Part shown: positions 22,083 through 33,147 of the stretch, piece by piece
How positions within the stretch are numbered: the stretch's first letter is position 1
How the letters are laid out: each line of letters opens with the position of its first letter
Assembly (NCBI GenBank): GCA_031310005.1
Contig: CM062380.1
Span: 2,542,001 to 2,606,000 of the forward strand
Length of the DNA stretch: 64,000 nucleotides
Source of the DNA: Dactylellina haptotyla
Lineage: Eukaryota; Ascomycota; Orbiliomycetes; Orbiliales; Orbiliaceae
Reading direction: 5' to 3'
The notes under the pieces: model-generated
Databases searched by the model: none
What the model was told of the DNA's origin: nothing
The model's input: the letters and a program-made list of their open reading frames with translations, nothing else
Translations under genes and position numbers: made by a program

Positions 22083-23777
22083 CTTGGGCAGCTAGCTTCC
22101 AGAGTAGATCACGAGCCCGGCTGATAGTGTAGTTCGGGTAGGAACGTATGTGTTTCCGATTTTCCGGCGAGTAGAGCGATCCAGCGTCGTGTATCGTGAG
22201 TCCTCTGCGGTTGTAGTGGGGTTGAGTGTGTGTACGCGGTTCAAAATTTTTGTGCTGTCACCCAAAACTAAAGAAAGCTATCCGCCTGCAGCAAGACGGC
22301 TATCGATAAAAGTGGGTAGGTCAACACGGCAACACAGCAGAATCCAACAGTCTCCCGCCCGCATAATTTTAGAAAGCCAATGCGTTTCATCGAAGCCGTG
22401 GGGATGCCTAGGCTATAGGGCACTCCGAATGAAGATATTGGAAACTGCCCGTTCTTCTCGGTTGATGCCATATTCCACTGTCTAGTAGTGGGTTTCGATA
22501 AGAGAAACCTGCCACATTAGAAATAGAACTCCCACCCTTGAACATGAACCGACCCTTAGGCGTAGGGTTGAACGGACTGGTTCATAGCAATGCAAAAATT
22601 TTTAGGTCTATAGGAATTAAATTAAAGCATTGCCACGACGGGAACCACTCGTATCTTATTACATGGAACACTAACTGTGTGGTGGATCCCCACGCCTTAT
22701 TCTTGTCGCCGCCTCCACCTTCGCATCGATCCATCTTTCCCTTCGCACAGGCAGGGAACGGGAGTCAAGAAGTTTTGGTTATGCAATATCATTAATGCCG
22801 ACGATGGCTACCTCCTGTTGAAAATGGAGCCGTCTCGCTCATATTATGTTTCGCCCATCCGGCACTTCTTCTCTTCTTTTTAGACTATGGCATTCACATA
22901 CCGCTCTAGGCTACCGCTGCAATTACCTTCTCCCCAAATTCCCTGTGGGTAAATTTATACTTCATTGCCGAATATCCAGCTAAGCTCAAGGCTATCGAGG
23001 CGGCCCAATAGTTGTTGATCTTTCCCGAACAGGTACTCACATTTAGCGTATTAATACGGGTTTCTACTTCTCCAGCTATTGAATGACATTTTTCCTTTTG
23101 TAGCATAGACCGACTAACCAGTATGTCGTATTCTCGGTATCCTAGAAAGTTTGCTCTAAGTTAGCATCCTTCCGGCTATATTATCATGTAATATATCAAT
23201 AGGCCGGTATAGGCATGTGTTAGAGTTACAGTTCCTTATACAACCTCCCGTTTTATTTTTAAAATCGAACTCGCAGTAGCGGACCTGTAGATAATATAAT
23301 GGCTTGACAATTACTCGGATATTCCAAGATTAAGTTGTTGACGAATGAATTTCATCAATTTCATCAATTTCATGTGATCAGTCTATCTACAATGCCAATA
23401 ATTCGACTAATCAATCACACAGCCACAGAGTTGAGACTCTAAGGGTGTAAGTAAAGTAAAACCTCTATGATGTGGAGTGTTTAACTAGTATAGTCGTAAA
23501 AACATTTATGTGCGAATGGCTTTTCAGAGTTTTAATGTCTAGGGATCGAGATGGGTTGCAGCTGAGTCAACCGAAACCATTCTCGCAATGCACGAGATAT
23601 TATCACTGATTCCTTGAACAAACTCGGCAGCATTGCACGACGACACTGGTAAACAATGCCTTGCGGAGCTCGGGTTGTCTTTTTTCGTTTCAGCAAAGTG
23701 ATCGCACTGAACAAACTCCTGGTTTTAAGCTATCCCAGAAGGGTGCGGTCAACGCACGATTGAGGCGTAAGGTCGTC

Positions 23778-23813
23778 TAGCCTCGATACCAGGCGCTGGC
23801 TACTAGGAGGCTA
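23778..23813. mobile_element. Copy A of a tiny inverted-repeat insertion
   Basis: This 36-bp block starts TAGCCTC and ends GAGGCTA, a perfect 7-bp inverted repeat. It is flanked on both sides by the 9-bp direct repeat AAGGTCGTC (23769-23777 and 23814-23822). A second copy, 29 of 30 bases identical over its first 30 positions, is at 62401-62433. A short inner stem, CCAG/CTGG around GCG, lies in the middle. This combination fits an insertion with a 9-bp target duplication, the duplication size known for Mutator-like elements, although 36 bp is far shorter than any element of that family I know. Confidence 0.6.
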
Positions 23814-24606
23814 AAGGTCGTCTGTTGGATAATATTGCATTGTTGCATGTTGCAGGGTAAATTGTTAATGTAGCTAGTAGTTCGACATATATATCTGACA
23901 CCCTAGACTGTTTGTTTACCGATAGTATGCGAGCTGAGATAGATCAAAACGATATCAAGCCATGTATCACTGTGTCGGGATGGTGCGAAATTCCTCGACC
24001 ACTTGCATATCGATCAGCATACACGGCAGGTTGTCAGATTTTGCGCATCTGTTTCCCGGTGGGGAATTTCGGACCTGGCCCCTTACCTCTACATACATCT
24101 ATGAGGGAAGCTTGCAATATCAGCGAACCGACGCTCTGCCATGGTTCCTCTTCCAGTCAGGCGGCAGCGGCTTGCCTTCTCCAGATTGTTGCTCCAAATG
24201 GTTAGCTTGCTGCTGTTTCCGTTTCAGGTAGCGGGCTCACAACACAAAGTCTACCACAGCCAGCCTGGTGATCAGTGAGAACCTTGGAACAATAGATTTC
24301 TCAGAGTTTTAGGCTGTATAATGCGCTAATAGTATTGCATGAATGTGTCAAATAGACATCACAATACTGGTGGTATGCCATGCGAGCCTTGACCACGTGG
24401 AAACCCGAAGATAGATTCTGAGAGAGCACCCCAGCCTTTTACAAACTTGCACTCCAGGGTTTTTTTCGATTCTAATGTCAAAACGTTCGCCCGTGTGATT
24501 GTAATATCTATCTGTTGGTAAATCCTTCCCAGTGGTGGGACTGATCGCCATAGCCCTTTATCTTGGTCAAAGTTGGGGTGGGGGAGAAGACGCACAGGTG
24601 AAATTG

Positions 24607-24614
24607 TATATAAA
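24607..24614 (+). promoter_or_regulatory. TATA box of the AA9 gene
   Basis: TATATAAA lies 218 bp before the AA9 start codon, with the expected spacing for a start site some 30-60 bp downstream and a leader of about 150-190 nt. It is the best TATA match seen in front of the secreted-enzyme genes here. Confidence 0.5.
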
Positions 24615-24831
24615 GCTCAGGTCACAGTCCACGGATTGATATCCGCATTTCGGAAATCGTAGCTAACCACTGCGCTGAAACTTTGGACATCCATTCTTCT
24701 CTCACCGAAGACGCCGATTTTTATAGTTAATATTCTTTTACTATACTTGATTTTCTCTACGACTCTCCTTGCGAGGTGTATACGCATTCGACATACCGCA
24801 CACCTGATTGCGAGATAGATCTACTATTAAA

Positions 24832-26020
24832 ATGAGATTCTCAAATTTTATTGCTGTCGCATCTTTTTCATCTATAGCAACAGCTCATACTCGCATCGGA
24901 AAGGTGTGGGTAAATGGTGTGGGATTGATCCTTAATTTATATCTAAATTTTATGTACTAACATTCTTCTTTAGGTGTAGACCAGGGCGACGGGGCTGGCG
25001 TCTACATTCGACAACCGCCAACAAATAACCCTTTGTTGGATGTTACCTCCGCAGATATGATATGTAACGTGAATAATAACCCATTGAGTGGGTATGTTAA
25101 CGCCAAGGCTGGGGATACTATCAACCTGCAGTGGTTCAAAGAAAATATGGACCCTTCCGATATCGTCATGTATGTGAGACTGCCTATTTAGAGTCTTCCA
25201 TCGAGTATGCTAATAGGTATTGCCATAGAGATGCAAGTCATGTGGGTCCTGTAACAGTCTATATGGCGGACATGTCCCTCAGTGCCACCGGCCAGGGCGC
25301 AATCTGGACGAAAGTGTATCAAGACGGCCAGGTTGGCAGCTCATGGGCGCTCACGCGGCTTCGAGAGGATCCCATTCACGGAAAGCAAGTGTTTACAATC
25401 CCCCCCAAGCTTAAAACAGGGTAAGTACATTGATTCTGACCATTATCGAATACCACTCGATGCTGACTTTATCTTAGTACATATCTTGTTCGTGCGGAGA
25501 TAATTGCTCTTCATGAAGCCTATGACGTGGGAAAGGCACAGTAAGTTATGAAGAAACCAAGAATATATCTAAGGACATTAGACTTACAAACATGACAATT
25601 AGATTCTACCCATCTTGCTCCCAATTCAAAATCACAGGGCCATCTGACGGAGTTGCTCTCCCAGGGGGCTTCAATTTTGCTGGAGGATACAGTGCCACGG
25701 ATCCGAGCATACACATAGACGTTTATGCTGGTGTAACAAACTACAAAGTTCCCGGCCCAGCCGTATGGTCAAATGCGGCGCCTGTCATTCCGGTCGGGCA
25801 AAGTGGCGGAGGCACGAACCCAACAACGTTCAGGACTTCAACAACAAAATCAGCGACGACAGTCGCCGTCCCGACCACAACTGGGGGAGGCAGTGGTAGT
25901 GGGTGTGTCGCGGAACAATTCACCCAGTGCGGTGGCTCCGGATGGACGGGCTGCACCAAATGTCCTTCTGGTACAACCTGCCAGGCGCAAAACCAATGGT
26001 ATTCGCAATGTCTGCCTTGA
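24832..26020 (+). CDS. AA9 lytic polysaccharide monooxygenase with CBM1
   Basis: Five exons, 24832-24916, 24974-25169, 25229-25420, 25478-25540 and 25603-26020, give 317 residues. AA9 enzymes are secreted copper monooxygenases that cleave cellulose or related glucans oxidatively. Residues 1-18 are a signal peptide; cleavage leaves His19 as the N-terminal copper ligand. The second copper histidine is His98 ([12 protein letters not shown]) and the axial tyrosine is Tyr181 ([10 protein letters not shown]); the second-sphere His170 and Gln179 ([12 protein letters not shown]) are also present, so the site looks complete. After the catalytic domain comes a Thr/Ser/Gly-rich linker (about 245-280) and a fungal cellulose-binding CBM1 at the C-terminus ([19 protein letters not shown]). 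The domain make-up indicates growth on plant material. Confidence 0.96.
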
Positions 26021-26214
26021 AACTGGAAACTAGGATGTCTCGTAAACCAGACAGCCACCTTTTGGTTTTAGCTTTGCTTGAAATATAGGCGGCCTGACTG
26101 AGAGTTTTTTCGGGAAAAAAAAGAGAAAAGAAACCATGTGCATACTATTGATGGGAGATATAGTATCCTGATGTTGACGCGGCGTGTTCTATTGAAGTAT
26201 AACTATGCTGCTAG

Positions 26215-27121
26215 TTATCCCCGAATCCCGGTTCCAGAGTTTCCAAAGTATGCACATATAGCTTTGCTCCGCGATTGGAGACAGTAGTGAATGACCTTGA
26301 TATTCTCAGCATCTTTTTCATACTGAGCGATTTGGTTAAGATCGCCATTTCTAGGTAAATATAAAACAATGTTGGAAGTGATCTTGCGAGCGGCGTCGTA
26401 TATCTCTGCCCTGCACAGGAAGAAGAAAAGGTAAGCATGAACCTGATAATGACGGTTTGCGTGCTAGACTTACCCTCCATATGTCATTGTTTGCAGATCA
26501 AAGATTTTATCGTGTTTGTAGCTAGGCCCACCCCAAGGTGGGCTTAAAAACAATGTTCCAACCGCAACTTCGCCCTCCCATTGCTCGGCAAATTCAAAAA
26601 AATCTGCTTTGCGAAACTCGATTTTGTCTTCAACGCCATATATCTTGGCATTGTGCATTGCGCATGCGAGCATTGTTTCATCGTGGTCAACGGCGATGAC
26701 TCTTTTGCATTGAGGAGACAGCGCGAACTGTATAGCGTTCCCACCAACGCCACAGAAAGCGTCTATGATCACCTGTGGTTCCGCGAGGCTAGGTGGGAGA
26801 ATGTGACCTGCGATCTTTCTGGCGACAGACTCGGGGGTAACACTGTAGAATCCTTCGTCGGTAATCCAGATGCCTTCGTCCCACAGTGAGAATAGCGAAT
26901 ATCTTTGGTGCCAGTAACTGTAAGGTGCGCCGTTAGAATTTTCGTTCCCAAACACTGCATGGTGACCCAAACACTTACTTGAGTAAATCCCACGGAATGC
27001 TGTCTCGCGTATACATATTGATTCCCAGAGGAGGAGCCTCGTCGACGAGCTTACGCTTCTTCCCACGAGACAATCCGTCCGTGGCATCCATCTCGCAGGC
27101 ATCCGTGCTTTGTCGCTTCAT
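26215..27121 (-). CDS. TGS1: Trimethylguanosine synthase (TGS1)
   Basis: Three exons on the minus strand, 27121-26979, 26917-26474 and 26410-26215, give 260 residues. The enzyme adds two methyl groups to the m7G cap of snRNAs, snoRNAs and telomerase RNA, using S-adenosylmethionine. Family blocks are YWHQRYSLFSLWDEGIWIT and EGFYSVTPESVARKIAGHI, SAM motif I DAFCGVGGNAIQFA (from residue 100), acidic loop DHDETMLACAMHNA and the catalytic SPPWGGPSY (173-181), whose Trp stacks on the cap. The C-terminus has NIVLYLPRNGDLNQI. A basic nuclear signal (RGKKRKL) lies near residue 20. Its length is that of the compact fungal TGS1, without the long animal N-terminus. It is divergent from the Tls1-like gene, 246 bp apart. 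Confidence 0.96.
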
Positions 27122-27367
27122 CTTGTCCGGGGTGGTCACGAATGATTGATGTCGAGGGCAGGTTGTTGTGGGTTGGATGGCCTGTCCTCGCAGACACAGC
27201 TAATAAATGGTGTTTGTCGCATTTTGCTTCCACCCCAGTTTTCGACCTCGCATCACAACTTGCTCATCGTCATCGCGCCGAAAAACCTGTCTCGCGCTCG
27301 CGGTGGATACATATCCATCGTACCAACGCGCTAGGAACCTCCACATTAGGACTCCCTCACAGGCAGT
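27122..27367. promoter_or_regulatory. Short shared promoter of TGS1 and the Tls1-like gene
   Basis: Only 246 bp lie between two divergent start codons. Both promoters and both leaders must fit here, so the two genes may be expressed together. No specific site was recognised. Confidence 0.7.
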
Positions 27368-28563
27368 ATGGAGGTCGATACACCTCCATCGGCGGCAGAC
27401 CCGTTCACGCATACTTTTAAAGCTCGAAAAAATCGACCCGGCCGACAGATCAGAAATCGCGATGAAGATTCCGCCACGCCAGAAGTCAAGGTCGCCGATA
27501 CATCAAGCGCCAGCGCAGTCACCTCGGCGGAACCTAATGCGGCATTATGGTCCGCCAACAGTGGTATTATCGCAGGGGATGAAGAGTCAGTGTCTGTAGC
27601 GGAGATCATTCGGCTACGGAAACAGGCAAAATTGAAGAAGAGAGGGCTGGACTTCACGGTTGACAAGAGAGCAAAGACACCAACAGCAGAAGAAGAAGAG
27701 GCGATGGCAGAGAAGGATGCAGTGGATAAAGAGGTTAACGCCGTTGTTAACCGTTTCACCGGTCAGACAGGTGCTATTGTAGATGTTAATGAACATATGT
27801 AAGGATACCCCATTCGTGTTTGAGCGCTGCATAGATTCTAATCGCATTGTCAGGATGAAGTATATCGAGTCAGAGCTAGCCAAGCGGAGAATGGACGATA
27901 TCTCACAGCCGATGCCTACAAGCGACGAGAGCGACTCTGACGTAAAGAGGGTCTATCCAGCACCACTCACCTCCACAAAAATATCCGAACGGAGGATTGG
28001 GAAATGGCCGATCAGGCCAGACTTTCGCGGGGCAACTCTTGGCAAGCTTCAAGAAATCGATTTGGGTGCAGAGAGCACACGCAAGAACGTCGAAAGAACC
28101 GAGGAGGCAAAGAGGCGAATAGAAGCTGGTGAGCCTTTCAAAGAGGCAGAACCCGAAGATCCTAAGAAGAAGAAGCGTGGGAAGAGGCGAAGGAATAGCA
28201 TAGATATTGAAAGAGACAAGTTAGTAGAGGAAGTTCTCAAAGAGTCCCGGTGTAAGTTCCAACTCCACTAGAACCTTTCCGTCGGAACACCTACTAATCA
28301 GTTAAATAGTGGACATCTATGAAGAGCCCGATCCCGCGATAGCTAAGAAGGAGACTGAAGAAGACGATTATGCAGCAGACGATCGAATTGCCGAGCAATT
28401 CAGGCGAGAATTCATGGATGCACTTAATGCTAGACGCAGGGGCAGAACAAATCACAATAAGAAGAAAGACGATCCAAAACGTCCTAGGGGTCCAAAGCTT
28501 GGAGGCAGCAGAGCCGCGAGAGCCGCTATGCGTGAGAGCGAAAGGGCTGCAGGGAAAAAATAA
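27368..28563 (+). CDS. C9orf78/Tls1-family spliceosome-associated protein
   Basis: Three exons, 27368-27798, 27854-28251 and 28310-28563, give 360 residues. The family includes human C9orf78 (Hep59) and fission yeast Tls1, which act on the spliceosome and, in yeast, on telomere length and silencing. The sequence shows the N-terminal basic block RKNRPGRQIRNRDE, the conserved ESVSVAEIIRLRKQAKLKKRGLDF, the central VNRFTGQTGAIVDVNEHMMKYIESELAKRR spread over the first splice, and ATLGKLQEIDLG. The C-terminus is highly charged, with KKKKRGKRRRN as a nuclear signal, and ends in an Arg/Ala/Glu helix (GGSRAARAAMRESERAAGKK). Phases are consistent. It shares a 246-bp promoter interval with TGS1. Confidence 0.9.
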
Positions 28564-28864
28564 GCATATCGGCTGGTTAAAGAGATGGCGTTTGGAAGTT
28601 TCGCATTCGCATTGTATCAATATGTTAAATCGCATTTCGCATTTTACTTATGTGTTTTTTCAAATTAGATGGGATCGTTTGGTTTTGGTAGTCTCGAGTC
28701 TTTTTTAAGGAGGTATATCTGTTGGCTACGATTGTATAATACTAGCAATTGATAAACTAATTCGTACTAATAATGTATACAACCCTACTTCGGCGTCTAG
28801 CAACGAGACTAACCCTACATGCTGAATCTCTATATAACCGATTTTAGAGAACCTTCGGGATTCT

Positions 28865-30406
28865 TTACAACACCGGCCAGCGTCCCTTAACCACCTCTTT
28901 GAGACCTGCTCGTGCCGCGATCTCTCGTGCTTGTTTTCCAGCTTTCTTCATAATTTCTTCTTCGTTCATCGTGATTAACTTTCCATCTTGAACCAAAATT
29001 TTTCCATTTACCACAACCATTTCGACGTCCCGACCTGTCGCCGTATATACGATGGTACTGATAGGATCGAACGATGGTGTGAGATGTAACTGTCTGAGGT
29101 CTATGACAACAAAGTCTGCCTTTTTCCCAACCTCTAGCGAACCTATGTCCTTCTCCAATCCCAATGCTTTTGCTCCATTGATAGTCGCCATCTCCATGAC
29201 GGTTTCCGCTGGCACGACAGTGGGATCATAGTGAGTCGCTTTATGAATAATTGCTGCGAGTTTCATCTCTTGGAGCAAATCGTTGGAATTATTACATGGC
29301 GCGCCATCCGTACCTAATCCAATATTCACATTGGCTTCGAGCAATTCTGGAACTCTAGCAAACCCAGAAGCGAGCTTGCAATTAGACGTAGGACAGTGAG
29401 CTACGTGAGTTCCTGTTTCTTTAAGGAGCTTGATATCGTTATCATCCAGGTGAACCATATGCACGAGGACCGTCTGCTTCCCAAGGATACCGACAGACTG
29501 GCAGTATGTCATTGGTGTATGGCCAATAGAAGCATAGAATTCTCGATCCGCTCTTACTTCGGCACAATGCATCGTGATTGGAATGTTTTTGGCTTTGGAT
29601 ATAGATGCCATCTCTCGAAGAAGGTCATCGGATATACTTTAATTTTATCAGCCTTGTGTTCAAATGCGAAGGATGCAAAACGAAATGGAAGCCTACCCAG
29701 GAGGTGTACGGGCTCCGAACCAAACTTTAATACGGCCATTTCCCTTTCCATCCCATTTCTCATGCATCTCGATAGCCCCCAGGAGACTCTGCTCACGGGT
29801 TTCAACGAGACCGGGATGCATCATTTTATTTTCCTCTGTTGCGTATTTGCCAACATCCATGACAATTTTGCCTAAGCATCCTCTGATGCCACTCTCCTCG
29901 ACTGCTCTGGCGAGCCCGTCGAAGCAATATCTATCCGCGAACTATACATTTACAGAATGTAAATTGCTAGAAGGTCAGCTGGTAATCTTTGCAAAATTCA
30001 CACAAAAGAAAATTAGGCTTTGGGAAGGAAATACCATGCTTTCCAGAAAGGTGGTGGTTCCAGAACGCAGCATCTCCGCAATACTTATTTTTGCCGCTAT
30101 TTCTCCATCTTCAGCAGTAAAATTGCCTTGAAGAACCCAGATACGATCGCAGAGCCACCCAATCAACTCTAGGTCGTCAGCGGCCCCTCGAAGAAGCGTC
30201 TGGGCAGTGTGCATATGAGTCGATACCAAACCCGGGAAAATAACACGACCAGTAAGATCTATAAAATCTTCATCCCAGTACTTCGCCGAGAGTGAGTTTG
30301 ACTTCCCAATCTCCACAATTTCATCGTCCCGGACAAGAAGTGCGCCATCCCGGATAATTCTGCGTTCCTCATCGACAGTCACAATAGTAGCGTTGGTGTA
30401 GAGCAT
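28865..30406 (-). CDS. Metal-dependent amidohydrolase (MTA/SAH deaminase or chlorohydrolase type)
   Basis: Three exons on the minus strand, 30406-30035, 29941-29697 and 29636-28865, give 462 residues. The protein belongs to the subtype-III amidohydrolases that deaminate purines or pyrimidines or remove similar groups with one metal ion. Metal ligands seen: His64 and His66 (STHMHTAQ), His229 (TMHCAE, with Glu232) and the aspartate of [11 protein letters not shown] (about 316). An N-terminal strand ([21 protein letters not shown]) and C-terminal ADFVVIDL form the small beta domain. No signal peptide, so it is probably cytosolic. The exact substrate cannot be told; the [11 protein letters not shown] block is shared by the TrzN/AtzA/MtaD branch. 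The gene order gives no pathway. The start codon was taken as the first ATG matching the family N-terminus. Confidence 0.85.
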
Positions 30407-31446
30407 TTCGAATATTTCTAGTGCGTTTATGTTATGTACGTTATCGAGTATGTTGCCAGTATAGTTGAAGCTTCTTTGTAGATACCGGTATAAGGAAAAG
30501 AGGAGATTGAATAAAATCTGGGACGTCGGGCGTCACTGAAGTACAAACCAAACAGTAGTTCGATTTTATGCTGACCTCGTATCTACTCGACTGGTAATAC
30601 AGGCCCCAAAGCGGATATCGCCGTGCTGCGCAAACTCGCAGATACGCGAAACCATCGCAATTTAGTAAAATTGAATATCTAAGTTATAGTTTAAGTGTAG
30701 AGGCTGAGCGCCCGGGGAAGACCGGGGAGCTGGAAACATGAAATGCGCCACGAGAAATCAAAAAGGTCCAGGCATTTATTTCACAAGCACATCTAGGCTT
30801 CTCCTAGGCTTCTCTGTGGGGTTCTAGTAGCTTGGCCCTTTCATAACTTGAATAAAACATTTTCTCGTGGAGCTCGTACGTACTCTGGTAGCGTGTGTTG
30901 AGTTTTGTTGGCTTTTCGACTGCCAAATCCGAACACCGGGCTAGTATTGCTGCTTTAGGAGAAATATATTGTAGCTGAGTGTAAAATAGCGACCTTCTTA
31001 ATAATTCTAGAGGGCTATCGCGGCCGCAAAGACAGAATTCCTATTAGCGTTAGGCACAAAGCGATAACGATACGGGTCCCTCTTTCTTTTCCATTATATG
31101 GGTAGGTTATTAAACTTAAAGCCTTGTCCAATTACATTGGTGGAAAAAGCTAGCCGCGGAGAGTCAAATTAGGAATGCTCATTATTGTAGACAGTAATAT
31201 TATTGGAAATGTCTTGCTTCAATTCTATTGATATTCTAAGTGGGTGCGGTGGTGGAAGAAAGAAAAAAAAAAAAAAAAATTCTGCTGTCATGCCACAGCC
31301 ATGTGTTCCTAATTCAAGCTGATTATCCCAAGATAACCCGCGATCATCAAACCAGCCATTATAATATTAGACTCAACGTCGAACAAGGCTGATATTTTCA
31401 AGCTGCGTGTTGGCATTGAATTGAATTAGAATTCGAATCGCATTGG
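30407..31446. other. Intergenic region, divergent
   Basis: About 1 kb between the amidohydrolase (minus) and GH16 (plus) genes. It has a run of A at about 31260-31280. I see no gene. Confidence 0.5.
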
Positions 31447-32936
31447 ATGGTCTCAAACTCACTCGCTCGCCCACTGTCTGCATCGTCCTCGAAGTCGCAA
31501 CAAACGACTACCCTAAAACCTGATTCGGAGCCAGTAAATTATATAATGCCTGGAGATTCTAGACAAACCAGGGTTTCTCAAATGGAGGAGAATTTCGAAA
31601 AGGAAGATATAAATGAGGCTGCGGTCCCTACTCGTACCTCTTGTTGGGATATCAGAAACTGGAGTTGGAAACGCTGGACGGCCTCGACACTAGGTATTGC
31701 GATAATCGTGGTAGCTATCGTGGTTCCCATAAAGGTCATTGAAATGAATCGGTATCCATCATATACGAAACTCGATTATAGTTTGATGGATTTATGTAAG
31801 TTGTATTCTAATCTCTAAACCCATACCATCCAACCGAACACCGCACATGTGCTGACAAGATACCGTTTCATCACTGAAGATAATGGTGTAGGCTTTTTTG
31901 ACATGTAGGTTCTGATCCCTGGCGTTTTATTTGTTACCTCAATCACTCTAATACGCGGTATATCTTAAAAAGGTTTGACTATGGAAATGGCACGGAGGCG
32001 ACTCATGGTTTCACAAAGTAAGCTTAGAGCTCAAAGATAAAATAGTGATTGGAACATCCACTAAACAACTATCAGTTATGTGACGAGGGAAGGTGCGGCA
32101 TGGTCAAACTTGACATATGCCACATCAAACCAAGCAATCATTCGCGTTCTACCTAGTGATGATACAGGTACCGCTGGCCGTCCAACCGTTAAGATTCTTT
32201 CCAAAAGAAGATATACCCATGGTCTTTTCATCTTTGATGTAGCACATGTGCCATACGGTTGCGGAACTTGGCCAGCACTATGGATGTCAGATCCCGAGCC
32301 CAGTGAGTTACCTCGCCCTAGAAGAATCAAGGTTATATTCTCTAATATTAAACTCTAGATATATGGCCTAGAAATGGCGAGATTGACATCGTGGAAGCAG
32401 TCAACCAAGGTAACAAGGGTTTCCAGGCGGCATTACACACTATAGAAGGCTGTGAGATGTCAGTTAAAAGGAAGCAAACTGGAAATTCGTTATCGACAAA
32501 TTGTTTAAATTCGACGAACTACAACATGGGCTGCGCTGTTCAAGGACCAGGTTTAGGTTACGGAGCAGAGTTTAATAATAATGGAGGTGGTGTCTACGCC
32601 ATGGAATGGAGAACAGCCGGAATTCGCGTTTGGTTCTTCTCAAGGAATCAAGTTCCACTAGATATCATGTTTGGAATGCCGGATCCCAGTGGCTGGGGCA
32701 CTGCCATTGCTGATTTCCCATCTACCAAATGTGATATCAATTCACACTTCCAGAATCACAGAATCATCATCAACATATCTCTTTGCGGTGACTGGGCTGG
32801 TGCTGAAAATGTCTATGTAGGCGAGTATAACTGTCCAGGGACATGTGCAGAGTTTGTTGCGAGATACCCTGAAGCTTTTCAACAGGCGTACTGGGCAATC
32901 AACAGCATTAAAGTTTATACGGCACCGAGCTCTTGA
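31447..32936 (+). CDS. GH16 endo-beta-glucanase with N-terminal membrane anchor
   Basis: The model has five exons: 31447-31795, 31892-31904, 31973-32017, 32076-32302 and 32359-32936; 403 residues. Residues 1-79 are hydrophilic and should face the cytosol; a single membrane segment follows at about 80-97 (TASTLGIAIIVVAIVVPIKV), so this is a type II membrane protein with the enzyme outside. The catalytic GH16 motif GEIDIVEA gives Glu219, Asp221 and Glu224. Other family blocks are DATHGFTNYV-like TEATHGFTNYVTREGA, GTWPALWMSDPE and NMGCAVQGPG. It would hydrolyse beta-1,3(4)-glucan, in its own wall or in plant material. The second exon is only 13 nt; it is the only phase-consistent join I found, so the 31796-31904 region is uncertain. 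The gene ends 211 bp before the convergent peroxygenase gene. Confidence 0.85.
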
Positions 32937-33147
32937 GTTGATATACAAGAACTAGTATGCTGGTTTATTGAAATACCGCACTGATAAGGTATTTCCAAAT
33001 GATTCATTAACCATAGATAAACATAGATATTAAAGTCTAGTGCTACTTTAGAATATGCAACCATGGCGATGGCTACTGTACCATGAGTATTGTTTTTATG
33101 CTTAGGTATTTCAGCTAGACTGTTTTGATCTCAGTTACGAAACCGCT

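Larger units (their letters stand above)
22083..24831. other. Gene-poor interval, about 2.7 kb
   Basis: No open frame of convincing length or composition is present. The stretch from 22083 is the CCT3 promoter side; the last 250 bp are the AA9 promoter. In between the sequence is AT-rich with short frames interrupted by stops. It contains one copy of the 33-36 bp inverted-repeat insertion (23778-23813). A GTGGGG element at 24578-24583 fits the consensus SYGGRG of the carbon repressor CreA and lies about 250 bp before the AA9 start codon; a six-base match alone is weak evidence. Confidence 0.5.
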
